From JAGLTZ01 sp964637695 (GTDB taxonomy: Bacteria; Blakebacterota; Blakebacteria; Blakebacterales; Blakebacteraceae): a DNA stretch of 64,000 nt. The position numbers and the translations under genes are program-made. The stretch lies in NCBI GenBank assembly GCA_964637695.1, contig CAZWVF010000002.1:25552-89551 (forward strand), read 5' to 3'. Shown here piece after piece: positions 18,476 through 26,181 of the stretch. The notes under the pieces were generated by a model. It searched no databases, was not told the DNA's origin, and saw nothing but the letters and a program-made list of their open reading frames with translations. Each line of letters starts with the position of its first letter. Within the stretch, counting starts at the first letter, position 1.

Positions 18476-19045
18476 TCACCCACCATCTGGTGTGATCGTA
18501 ACGGGGATGATCATTGCACCGGTGTATCCCAGTTCATGGAGTTTATTCAGAAGCAGGTCAGCTTCCTCCTTCTTTCTCTTGTGGCCGACGCGAATACGGT
18601 AATATGGACTGGTAAAGACGACGAAGACCTCTTCTCCCTCCAGAAGTTCACCCAGCCGATCCTTGAAATCCTCCGCCTCGTCTGCCGACGGAGTTATCGC
18701 CACCTGAACCTGATACTCCTTTCGGGGCCCTCTCAACGGCTCTACAACGACAACCTGAGAAGTATCCGGCATGGGGGGAAGAGTGTTGAGCAGTACGACC
18801 TGCGTTGATTCCGCCATACCTGCGAGCGACAGGACCGACTCGGGATTCTCCCTGATCACCTGTTCACCGCGCCGTGCGGGCGGAGTCACGAGCAGTTCGC
18901 CGGCAAGGTCCTCCTTCTGGACCAGGGGCATCTCATCCTCCTGCACCTGCTCGGGAGGATTGGTGAAACGTGGTATTCCTCCGGCACATGCCGACACGAT
19001 CAACAGGAGGATCGGCAGGGCAGCTCCTTTCCGGATTATCGACAT
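18476..19045 (-). CDS. SPOR-domain lipoprotein
   Basis: A 189-residue protein. The N-terminus has a lipoprotein signal with lipobox IVSAC (Cys about 20). A low-complexity middle rich in Pro and Glu leads to a C-terminal SPOR domain (~110-185; 'YQVQVAITPSADEAEDFKD', 'PYYRIRVGHKRKKEEADLL', 'LGYTGAMII'). SPOR domains bind denuded peptidoglycan at division sites, which fits its position directly upstream of the MltD-type transglycosylase. ATG 19045 has GAGAGG six bases upstream. RlpA and DedD are other SPOR families, but neither of their additional domains is present. Confidence 0.85.
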   Translation of the reverse strand: MSIIRKGAALPILLLIVSACAGGIPRFTNPPEQVQEDEMPLVQKEDLAGELLVTPPARRGEQVIRENPESVLSLAGMAESTQVVLLNTLPPMPDTSQVVVVEPLRGPRKEYQVQVAITPSADEAEDFKDRLGELLEGEEVFVVFTSPYYRIRVGHKRKKEEADLLLNKLHELGYTGAMIIPVTITPDGG

Positions 19046-19055
19046 ACAAGGCCTC

Positions 19056-20021
19056 TCAATCGTCCTCGACTGTGACCGGCGCGGGCTCGGCTACGATCAA
19101 TTCGTATAGAACCGGAAGCAGCAGTTCATGCTGCCCGATAAACACATCACCCGTTCCGCCGGAGATCGTGGGACGCGCAACAACATTTACACGCGGCCTG
19201 TAATGATCGTACATGTCAAAGTTAGCCGCATGAAAGTCCTTTGCATCATCACCGGCGTTTCTGGCCATGGCCAGTGCTTTGACAAATACTTCCGGCATGA
19301 GTACGGCTGACCCGACATTCAATACTGCGGAACCTGCATTCAGGTTCGCGACATGAGCGGTAAAAATCAGGAAATCACGGTAGGTCAGAGCACCTACCAG
19401 CGCCCCGTCCATGGCCGGGTGCTGATGTATTATCTCCGTTCCTATCGCCGAGTGAATTGTAACAGGTACACCGGCCTTCCACGACCGCCAGAGGATGCTC
19501 GACTCCTTATGAGGCAGCCCGAGCCGGTCTATATAGCGCCCCACTCCTTCACCGTATCCGAGACTATCTTCCTGAGCCTGGCGACCGGCCTCATGCAGGT
19601 GGGCACCGGTTTCCTCCCACATGCCGAAAACACCCTTCTGGAGATTCTCGGCCACATCTTCGCTGGTCTCGCCTATCAGTGCTATTTCAAAATCGTGGAT
19701 CATGCCCGCACCATTGGTGGCCACACAGGTGACAATGCCCCTTTCTACCAGATCGATCACAAAGGGTGAGCAACCTACCTTGATGACATGAGCCCCCATC
19801 ATCCAGATGACGGTGCGACCCGATTCACCAGCCATCCGGACCCTGCGGGAGAAATTTTTCAGCGCGCGGCCGCCCAGGATATCCGGCAGACGGTTTTCGG
19901 CCACCTCCCTTGGCTGCGCCTTCGGCAGGGGGATGAAGTCATCCACCGACACCCTGTTCTGCCTCTCTGACAGGGGTCTCGTATTGAGCCTGGAGAGATC
20001 GAATATCGGAAATTCGCTCAT
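19056..20021 (-). CDS. Deoxyhypusine synthase-like fold protein of unknown function
   Basis: A 321-residue protein. Several stretches resemble deoxyhypusine synthase: 'CVATNGAGMIHDFE' (compare the DHS VTTAGGVEEDL), 'AGVPVTIHSAIGTE' (compare IPVFSPALTDGS), 'VLNVGSAVLMPEV' and a closing 'GTGDVFIGQHELLLPVL'. Members of this family occur next to LPS-core genes in Geobacter and other phyla. Bacteria lack eIF5A, so lysine modification is not expected; an NAD-binding role on another substrate is possible. ATG 20021 overlaps the stop of the GT9 gene (ATGA), suggesting a joint function in envelope sugar metabolism. The assignment is by fold only. Confidence 0.55.
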   Translation of the reverse strand: MSEFPIFDLSRLNTRPLSERQNRVSVDDFIPLPKAQPREVAENRLPDILGGRALKNFSRRVRMAGESGRTVIWMMGAHVIKVGCSPFVIDLVERGIVTCVATNGAGMIHDFEIALIGETSEDVAENLQKGVFGMWEETGAHLHEAGRQAQEDSLGYGEGVGRYIDRLGLPHKESSILWRSWKAGVPVTIHSAIGTEIIHQHPAMDGALVGALTYRDFLIFTAHVANLNAGSAVLNVGSAVLMPEVFVKALAMARNAGDDAKDFHAANFDMYDHYRPRVNVVARPTISGGTGDVFIGQHELLLPVLYELIVAEPAPVTVEDD

Positions 20022-21115
20022 GGAGTGGCCAGAGGAGTGGAGGTGGAGCCTTTCCACCTGGTTCGTAAGGGAGACTGGGCGATGATACCCTCTGCAACTT
20101 CAAATACTTCCTCGGGTGAGATTCCGGCCAGGCAATTGCAGGCCGGGCAATTCTCCCACTCACACTCAAGCCTGCCGCACTCCTCTTCAGAGCAGGAGAA
20201 GACCTTGTGTCCCGGTCCGAAGGGTCCCCACCGGACGGGACTGCTGTTGCCTGCAGGAGGATAGATGCCGATCACCTTCGTCCCGACCGCCGCCGCCAGG
20301 TGCAGGGTTCCCGTACTGTTTCCCACCATCGAATCACATTCCTTGAGAACCCATGCCAGCTGGCCCAGTGTAGTGTGTCCTGTCAGATCCACGACTCCGT
20401 CAACAGCGGCTAACGGGGAGGCCAGTTCGGCATCCTCGCTCATCCCGGTTATTATCACCTGGTAATCCTTCTGCCGGAGCAGTCGGACAAGGGAGACGAA
20501 GTTTTCCAACGGCCAGGGAAGGGTTGAATAGCGGTCCTCGGAATCCACCCTGCTGGCCGGATGTATGGCCACAAGAGGTTTATCCTCGCGGACTCCCCGC
20601 TCTTTCAGGAGTGCAAGGGCCGGTGCCTGATCGGCGGGCGGTGGAGGCAGGTAATTCTCAGGATTGCCTGGCATTGTACCGGTCAGCAGGCTCAGCATCT
20701 CCAGGCTGTACTCGATTTCGTGTTTCTCATTCTTCCTGCGCCTGCCGTACCAGCGTACGTTGAAGAGTAATCCATATGCACGGAAAACCGGCCCCACCCT
20801 CATCGGGATGCGCGCGCGGAATGCAGCCATTGCGTTGCGCAGATTCGGTTGAAGCAGTATGAGGGCATCGTATCTGTGACTCTTCAGAAGAAGAGTGAGC
20901 TCGGCTGAAGACCCGCCGGTGTCGGCCACAACATCGTCCAGATCGGGGTGGGCTTCCAGCAGCTGTGCATACGCACTGTCGCAGATCAGGTCGACCTGGA
21001 TAGCTCTATCATACTGTTTGGCGGCAGTTGCCACGGCAAGAGTCAGCACCGTCTCCCTCAGCGTGTCGCTGCTCAGCAGACCCAGCCGCTCCAGAGGCTT
21101 TTCTCCGACCATCAC
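20018..21115 (-). CDS. Glycosyltransferase family 9 (heptosyltransferase-like)
   Basis: A 365-residue GT-B enzyme of family GT9, which transfers ADP-heptose to LPS core. The signature of the C-terminal donor domain is present: 'VAIHPASR', 'ECDSMVGNSTGTLHLAAAVGTKVIGIYPP' (shown here as ECDSMVGNSTGTLHL then AAAVGTKVIGIYPP), and a Cys-rich 'CSEEECGRLECEWENCPACNC' segment near the end that is unusual. The N-terminal GDxL motif typical of GT9 is not obvious in this reading. It overlaps both neighbours by four bases. Sugar specificity is not determined. Confidence 0.83.
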   Translation of the reverse strand: MMVGEKPLERLGLLSSDTLRETVLTLAVATAAKQYDRAIQVDLICDSAYAQLLEAHPDLDDVVADTGGSSAELTLLLKSHRYDALILLQPNLRNAMAAFRARIPMRVGPVFRAYGLLFNVRWYGRRRKNEKHEIEYSLEMLSLLTGTMPGNPENYLPPPPADQAPALALLKERGVREDKPLVAIHPASRVDSEDRYSTLPWPLENFVSLVRLLRQKDYQVIITGMSEDAELASPLAAVDGVVDLTGHTTLGQLAWVLKECDSMVGNSTGTLHLAAAVGTKVIGIYPPAGNSSPVRWGPFGPGHKVFSCSEEECGRLECEWENCPACNCLAGISPEEVFEVAEGIIAQSPLRTRWKGSTSTPLATP

Positions 21116-22311
21116 AGGCTTGCCTCGCTTCCATTCTGTATTCCGTAGCCTGCAGATGCGACATGTGTCCGTCTTTTCGCTGCAAAGGCGATCAGGGAGT
21201 CAAAGCTCCTGCTCAATTCTTTCTGCATCTCCTTGAGGACTTTCCGGTAAACTGCCTGTGAGCGCCCTATCGGATCTTCGATTTTACGATAGCCTGCTGA
21301 TCCGCGTCCCGACAATTCCGCTTTGAGGCCCTTCAGAATGAAGGTGCGATCCCGGGAACCGGGATCGATAAGCCCGACCCTGTTTCGATGCTGTTCGCTC
21401 ATCACAATGATGATATCCGCCTCGCGAGCCATCTGAGGGGTAAGCTGCCGCGGCTTGTGGACCGATATATCGATCCCTTCATTCCAGGCTGTCATCTGAG
21501 CTTCTTCAGTTGACGATCCCCAGTTCACTGCAGCTACTCCAGCCGAGGCAACGTCCACCTGATCTTCGAGACCCTTCTCCCGCAGCAGAGTCCTTAAGAC
21601 ACCCTCCGCCATCGGGCTCCTGCATGCATTGCCTGTACAGACGAGGAGCACCAGCGGAATTGCCTTTCCCCCTTCTACCTCCACTCCTGTCAGTCTGGCA
21701 ATGCTGTTCTTCGTAACTGCCCCCTCTCTCACCACCTTCAACGGCAGGGAACGCCCATCCACGATCGAGCTGGGTGAACTGAGGGGCAGAACCCCTCCAT
21801 CGATTATCAGTTCCAGCCGACCTTTGAATGTCGATGCGATTCCCGCAGGATCGACCAGGGGGGGATGTCCTGCAAGATTGGCACTCGTTGAGATTATCGG
21901 TTTTCCCAGCATGGCGGGCAGGCGCAGGGCTGCCTCGTAACTCGATACCCGGGCGGCGACCAGTCCCTCCTCCCCCACAATGGCAGATGGCAGACCATCC
22001 CTTGCCGGTGTCATGAGAGTCACCGGCCCGGGCCAGCATGTCCGGGCCACTATCTGAGCCGGTTCAGGTATACCGTCGGAGATTGTATCCAGTGCGTCGA
22101 CGCTTTCGATAAGCACCAGAAAGGATCCACCGAACCGTCTCTCCTTGATCTCATCCAGATGAGCAATAGCATCCGGGTTCAAAGCGTCGGTGCCCAGGCC
22201 GTACTGGGTCTCGGTGGGATATGCAATCACCAGTCCCGACCGAAGAGCTGCTTCGGCTTCCCTCAACCCGAGGTCATCGGGTCTTACTTTCCTAACTACG
22301 CTGCTGTTCAC
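21112..22311 (-). CDS. TsaC/YrdC domain fused to a low-molecular-weight protein phosphatase
   Basis: A 399-residue fusion. Residues 1-~205 form a Sua5/YciO/YrdC domain (threonylcarbamoyl-AMP synthesis for tRNA t6A) with the 'YPTETQYGLG' and 'STSANLAGHPP' motifs. Residues ~218-375 form a low-molecular-weight tyrosine or arginine phosphatase with C225-T-G-N-A-C-R231 and catalytic Asp 346 in EDPIG. In Bacillus the homologues ywlC and ywlE are neighbours, so the fusion echoes a known linkage. The GTG start (22311) lies inside purE, overlapping it by 20 bases. Both active sites look intact. Phosphatase substrate (pArg or pTyr) is unknown. Confidence 0.87.
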   Translation of the reverse strand: MNSSVVRKVRPDDLGLREAEAALRSGLVIAYPTETQYGLGTDALNPDAIAHLDEIKERRFGGSFLVLIESVDALDTISDGIPEPAQIVARTCWPGPVTLMTPARDGLPSAIVGEEGLVAARVSSYEAALRLPAMLGKPIISTSANLAGHPPLVDPAGIASTFKGRLELIIDGGVLPLSSPSSIVDGRSLPLKVVREGAVTKNSIARLTGVEVEGGKAIPLVLLVCTGNACRSPMAEGVLRTLLREKGLEDQVDVASAGVAAVNWGSSTEEAQMTAWNEGIDISVHKPRQLTPQMAREADIIIVMSEQHRNRVGLIDPGSRDRTFILKGLKAELSGRGSAGYRKIEDPIGRSQAVYRKVLKEMQKELSRSFDSLIAFAAKRRTHVASAGYGIQNGSEASL

Positions 22312-22738
22312 GGAATTTTGCCCATGATTCTGCAATCGCATTGTCCTGAAGCGAGAGTATGCAGACCGCCAGATATGCGGCGTTGCGTGAGTTGTTCACA
22401 CCGACACAGGCCACCGGTACGCCGGGGGGCATCTGTGCAATAGACAGCAGGCTGTCCAGCCCGTCGAGCGCGGCATCGAGGGGAACGCCGATTACCGGCA
22501 GGTCTGTATGCGCCGCGACGGCACCGGGAAGAGCCGCCGAAAGTCCTGCACCACATATAAACACCTTTACGCCGCGCTCCGGCGCCCCGTTGACGAATTC
22601 CACCATCTTCCCGGGTGTCCTGTGAGCCGATATGACCTCCAGGTCATATTCGATCCCGAACTCGTCCAGAACAGCAGCCGCCTTCTCCATGGTCGGCAGA
22701 TCGGACCTGCTCCCCATCATGATCGCAACTCTGGGCAT
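22292..22738 (-). CDS. purE: N5-carboxyaminoimidazole ribonucleotide mutase PurE
   Basis: A 148-residue class I PurE that converts N5-CAIR to CAIR in purine synthesis. It has the motif 'MGSRSDLPTM', the conserved SAHRTP segment and 'GLSAALPGAVAAHT'. ATG 22738 begins directly after AAGGA at the standard family start; a 41-residue extension in the open frame overlaps purD and is not expected. It is ten bases downstream of purD, in a purD-purE pair. The PurK partner is not in the window. Confidence 0.94.
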   Translation of the reverse strand: MPRVAIMMGSRSDLPTMEKAAAVLDEFGIEYDLEVISAHRTPGKMVEFVNGAPERGVKVFICGAGLSAALPGAVAAHTDLPVIGVPLDAALDGLDSLLSIAQMPPGVPVACVGVNNSRNAAYLAVCILSLQDNAIAESWAKFREQQRS

Positions 22739-22748
22739 TCCTTTCCTT

Positions 22749-24035
22749 TCAGCTTTCAGACTCACGTGCCAGTGCACGCCAGCCGATGTCCCTTCTGTAG
22801 TAGACACCCTCGAAATCGATCTCGGCACAACCACTGTATGCAAGATCAACCGCAGAGGCAATAGTATCGCTCATGGCAGTGACGCCCAGAACGCGTCCGC
22901 CGGCAGTGATGACCTGTCCATCACACCCGGCGGTGCCGGCGTGGAAAACTACCAGATCCTCCCTGCCTGACAGATTCTCCAGGCCGTTTATCTGAAAGCC
23001 CTTTTTATATGAACCGGGATAACCACCTGAGGCCATCACCACGCAAACGGCAGCACCCCGGTCAACCGAGAGTGCATCGGGTGAGAGTTCACCATTGGCT
23101 GCATCGAGCAGGGCCACGGCCAGATCGCCCTTCACGAGAGGCAATACTACCTGCGATTCCGGGTCTCCAAAGCGGCAGTTGAATTCGATCACGTATGGAT
23201 CTCCCAACTCATCAATCATCAGGCCGGCATAGATCACCCCGCGATAGTCGATGCCTTCGGCGGTAAAAATATCGAGCAGAGGCTTCATGACCCGAGAGTT
23301 GGTTTTTTCCATCACTTCCGGTGTGACGACCGGTGCGGGAGCATAAGCACCCATCCCGCCCGTATTGAGTCCGGTGTCCCCTTCGCCGACCGCTTTGTGA
23401 TCCTGGCTCGAGACGAGGCTTACCAGATTGATGCCATCGGTAATCGCCAGGATCGATGCCTCTTCACCCTTCAGCATCTCCTCGATTACAACCATATCAC
23501 CGGCATCTCCGAACTGTCTTTCATCCATGATCTCACGGATGCTTCTGACCGCCTCCTGCCTGTCGGCGCACACGATCGATCCTTTCCCCGCGGCCAGACC
23601 CGAGGCCTTCACGACAATTCCCCCTTCACCCTCCTCCAGCCAGGCTATCGCCCGGGCGGAATCTGTGAATGTACGGTAAGCCGATGTCGGGATTCCTGCA
23701 CGATCCATCAGATCTTTTGCCCACGCCTTCGATCCCTCCAGCCGTGCTCCTTCAGCACCGGGACCGAAGCAGGCGATCCCCGCATCACGGATACGATCCG
23801 AGAGCCCCAGGGTCAGGGGCAGTTCGGGGCCGACTACGACGAGGTCTACCTCTTCCTCAATAGCCAGGGAGGTGATGCCGTCCAGATCATCAACAGCAAC
23901 ATTTCTGAGTGCGGCATCCGGGGCCATGCCCACGTTGCCGGGAGCTGCGATTATGGAAGAGACAGAAGGACATCGAGCCAGGCTCCAGACGAGCGTATGC
24001 TCACGGCCGCCGGAGCCGACAACCAGAACTTTCAT
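22749..24035 (-). CDS. purD: Phosphoribosylamine-glycine ligase PurD
   Basis: A 428-residue ATP-grasp ligase that joins glycine to phosphoribosylamine in purine synthesis. It opens with MKVLVVGSGGREHTL, and carries 'VVIEEMLKGEEASILAITDG', the 'DHKAVGEGDTGLNTGGMGAYAPAP' family signature (given in two parts: DHKAVGEGDTGLNTGG and MGAYAPAP) and 'VIEFNCRFGDPESQV'. Length is standard. It is cotranscribed with purE, ten bases downstream. Confidence 0.95.
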   Translation of the reverse strand: MKVLVVGSGGREHTLVWSLARCPSVSSIIAAPGNVGMAPDAALRNVAVDDLDGITSLAIEEEVDLVVVGPELPLTLGLSDRIRDAGIACFGPGAEGARLEGSKAWAKDLMDRAGIPTSAYRTFTDSARAIAWLEEGEGGIVVKASGLAAGKGSIVCADRQEAVRSIREIMDERQFGDAGDMVVIEEMLKGEEASILAITDGINLVSLVSSQDHKAVGEGDTGLNTGGMGAYAPAPVVTPEVMEKTNSRVMKPLLDIFTAEGIDYRGVIYAGLMIDELGDPYVIEFNCRFGDPESQVVLPLVKGDLAVALLDAANGELSPDALSVDRGAAVCVVMASGGYPGSYKKGFQINGLENLSGREDLVVFHAGTAGCDGQVITAGGRVLGVTAMSDTIASAVDLAYSGCAEIDFEGVYYRRDIGWRALARESES

Positions 24036-24079
24036 GCAGGCACCATCTTGTTGAGAGGGATCGTTAAGGTCACCCTGTT

Positions 24080-24709
24080 CTACTTGCCAAAGCCTATCCC
24101 CAAACGAACGATCGGTCCAGTACTCGATACCTGGTTGAATGCAGGAGGCACGCCAGACACTGACAATGCATTGCCGTTATACTGAGCATATCCGGCTTCG
24201 AGCATGAGACTGAGCGGCAGTGCATCGAGGCTGATAATGAATCCGAGGTAGGCCTGGAATCCGATATCACCATTGGCCTCCAGGGTGTAACCGGCCGACA
24301 CAGATTGAGGCAGGACATCCCAGAACGTAAAGTTCAGTCCGCCTGCGAAATACAGACCGAACCTCTCTCTTGCCCCCAGATTGATATATACAGAAGTGTA
24401 TTGCAGATCGAAGGTTTCATTCCCGTCAGGACTCTCCCACTGAACCTTATCCATTGCCATGAAGCCGGGGCTGATAGTTAGCCCGAATATGTCGAATCCC
24501 ACTTCGACTGACTTTATTCTTCGCCAGTCGAGTGATTGCGAATCGAAACCTCGGGACCAATTCCCCTGAGACTGACCGGCGAACACAGCGATATAAGGAT
24601 TGAAGATCTGAGCTTTCGCCGGCGCAGGAATCGATAAGGCAATGAAAAGAAGTGCGGCAGCGAGCGATGCTTTCACTTTATAACTGTTAAAATGACCTCT
24701 GAGTATCAT
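24080..24709 (-). CDS. Outer-membrane beta-barrel protein, small
   Basis: A 209-residue exported protein. After a cleavable signal (SLAAALLFIALSIPAPAKAQ) the chain alternates short amphipathic strands with Gly/Asp turns ('GLTISPGFMAMD', 'YTSVYINLGARERFGLYFAGGLNF', split here as YTSVYINLGARER and FGLYFAGGLNF) and ends in a strand closing 'IVRLGIGFGK'. This fits an eight- to ten-stranded outer-membrane barrel. ATG 24709 has GAGGA upstream. It is separated from purD by 44 bases and no specific function is recognisable. Confidence 0.65.
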   Translation of the reverse strand: MILRGHFNSYKVKASLAAALLFIALSIPAPAKAQIFNPYIAVFAGQSQGNWSRGFDSQSLDWRRIKSVEVGFDIFGLTISPGFMAMDKVQWESPDGNETFDLQYTSVYINLGARERFGLYFAGGLNFTFWDVLPQSVSAGYTLEANGDIGFQAYLGFIISLDALPLSLMLEAGYAQYNGNALSVSGVPPAFNQVSSTGPIVRLGIGFGK

Positions 24710-24892
24710 GCATTCCTCGATGATTGTCGGGCCCTGTCGGGTGGCCCTTTTGGAAATAACGGATAACAATCGAGTTATTCCATTTCTTTAAAGCTATCCC
24801 ATTGTCACATCGACCGCAACGAACCCTTCAAAACGGCTGCGATCATAAGGTAAACGGTTGAAACGGAGTAGTTGTGCACACTTGAAGAAGAA

Positions 24893-24969
24893 TGGCGGCC
24901 CTAGGAGGACTCGAACCCCCGACTCGCGGTTTAGGAAACCGCTGCTCTATCCACCTGAGCTATAGGGCC
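24893..24969 (-). tRNA. tRNA-Arg(CCT)
   Basis: The minus strand folds as a complete tRNA: acceptor GGCCCTA/TAGGGCC (fully paired), D arm TAGCTCAGGTGGATAGAGC, anticodon stem GCGGT/ACCGC with loop TTCCTAA, T arm GGTTCGAGTCC, discriminator G and encoded CCA. Anticodon CCT reads the Arg codon AGG. A decayed integrase lies on its 5' side. Confidence 0.96.
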
Positions 24970-25031
24970 ACGTAGGTTTTATGCGGGTTTGCGAGGCACT
25001 GTGGTCCTCGCGATTTCCCATTACACGTCTA

Positions 25032-25290
25032 TTACACATTCGAATCCAGCCCCAGAGCAGCGGTCTCCGTTACACGTTGAGATCCCGTGCCGAACTGAAT
25101 CCGGTCCATAGCATCCACTAAGGACTCATCAGTAAGATGTGCATAACGTTAGGTAGTGGTCAACTCCTTGTGTCCAAGAATCTTGGCCATCTTGGTCAGT
25201 GGCACTTTTGCCTGACCAAACAGGAAGCACATGTGTGCCTCTTATGCCGATATCAGCATAATGCCTCAGGTCATGAAAGCTCCAATCTGC
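25032..25290 (-). pseudogene. Tyrosine recombinase (integrase) C-terminal remnant
   Basis: Read in more than one frame, the minus strand spells the C-terminal half of a XerC/D-type integrase: WSFHDLRHYA (catalytic box II His-x-x-Arg-His), then after a frameshift K-I-L-G-H-K-E-L-T-T-T (box with second His), an internal stop in place of the residue before RYAHL, and then a tail ending in D-S-N-V-stop. The catalytic Tyr lies in RYAHL just past the internal stop. Frameshift plus stop mean it is inactive. The upstream part of the gene is unrecognisable. This is the trace of a lost mobile element near tRNA-Arg(CCT). Confidence 0.8.
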
Positions 25291-25513
25291 TAAAATTGAA
25301 TGAGCAGATGGGCTCGTGCAAACGGCAGCAGCGTGGACATACAAGTTCATAGTCATTGTATTGACCAAGCACATTCTTTCCAGTAGGCTCTCCAGGTTCA
25401 ACAGGTGCGGGCACACTATCAAGGATTCTCTTATTGCTGATATGAATCATTGTGTCCTGCCGCTTTCCCTGTAAAACACCTCTGAAACCATAACATAGCA
25501 TGGAGTAAATCCC

Positions 25514-26116
25514 ATGGAAAATATCGCAAGTATAGTTGCTGTTCTGGGAGTGTGGTTTGCCCTCATGGCCGTCCTGGCTCTTTGTGTTGAGGCTGTGATT
25601 GCAGGATTGAAACTTCCATTAACTGGTCTACGGGGAACAGCTTCCCCGGATGATGTACTTAATGAGGTCAGTGTTTGGCTTCCAAAGGATGAAACAGATG
25701 CACATCAAGCCAGGATTAAAGCACTCAATAGTGCCCTCGAGGCTATTAAGGCAACGGTATTACCTGCCACTACATCACAAGAAGATTTTCCATCTGAGGT
25801 TAATAAAGCCGTAGGTAAATATGTCAAAAGTGAAGCAAATAGAAGAGCCTACATTCGACTATTAGCTGTTGTATTTGGAATTGGATTCGCCTTCCTGTTC
25901 CGAATTGACACTGTTCAAATTTTATCTCCCCTAATTGATTTCAAATCAACATTCAGCATCTGGAAAGAAGCATTAACATCAGAATCAACCTTTGTAGTGG
26001 GTGTGATTCTGAGTGGAGTTGCTGCCAGTGCTGGGTCGAGTTTCTGGCACGATAAATCCGCCCAGTTGCGGCTGTTGAAAACTGCCAGTGAGGAGATAAA
26101 AAAAGTAACTAAGTAG
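25514..26116 (+). CDS. Hypothetical membrane protein in A+T-rich island
   Basis: A 200-residue protein I cannot name. Three hydrophobic segments are visible: residues ~5-30 (IASIVAVLGVWFALMAVLAL), ~115-135 (LLAVVFGIGFAFLF) and ~158-175 (FVVGVILSGVAASAG). Between the first and second is a charged, partly helical domain (~45-110). The sequence is visibly richer in A and T than the genes around it, its codon choice differs, and it lies beside an integrase remnant. This suggests cargo of a lost mobile element. ATG 25514 has GGAG eight bases upstream. It stands alone and converges on the corrinoid protein gene. Confidence 0.6.
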   Translation: MENIASIVAVLGVWFALMAVLALCVEAVIAGLKLPLTGLRGTASPDDVLNEVSVWLPKDETDAHQARIKALNSALEAIKATVLPATTSQEDFPSEVNKAVGKYVKSEANRRAYIRLLAVVFGIGFAFLFRIDTVQILSPLIDFKSTFSIWKEALTSESTFVVGVILSGVAASAGSSFWHDKSAQLRLLKTASEEIKKVTK

Positions 26117-26181
26117 CTTTAGCCTATGGACCGTGAGTCAAACAAACTCGGTATACTTACAGGAATAATGGACTCGGTTTA

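Noticed and set aside
24729..24751. Hairpin GGGCC...GGCCC followed by TTTT as a terminator
   Set aside because: It is oriented for the plus strand, where no gene ends, and lies in the leader of the minus-strand outer-membrane gene.
25054..25070. Match of AGAGCAGCGGTCTCC to the tRNA-Arg(CCT) D-to-anticodon region as an attachment site
   Set aside because: It is only ~15 bases, inverted relative to the tRNA, and sits inside the integrase reading frame, so it is probably chance.
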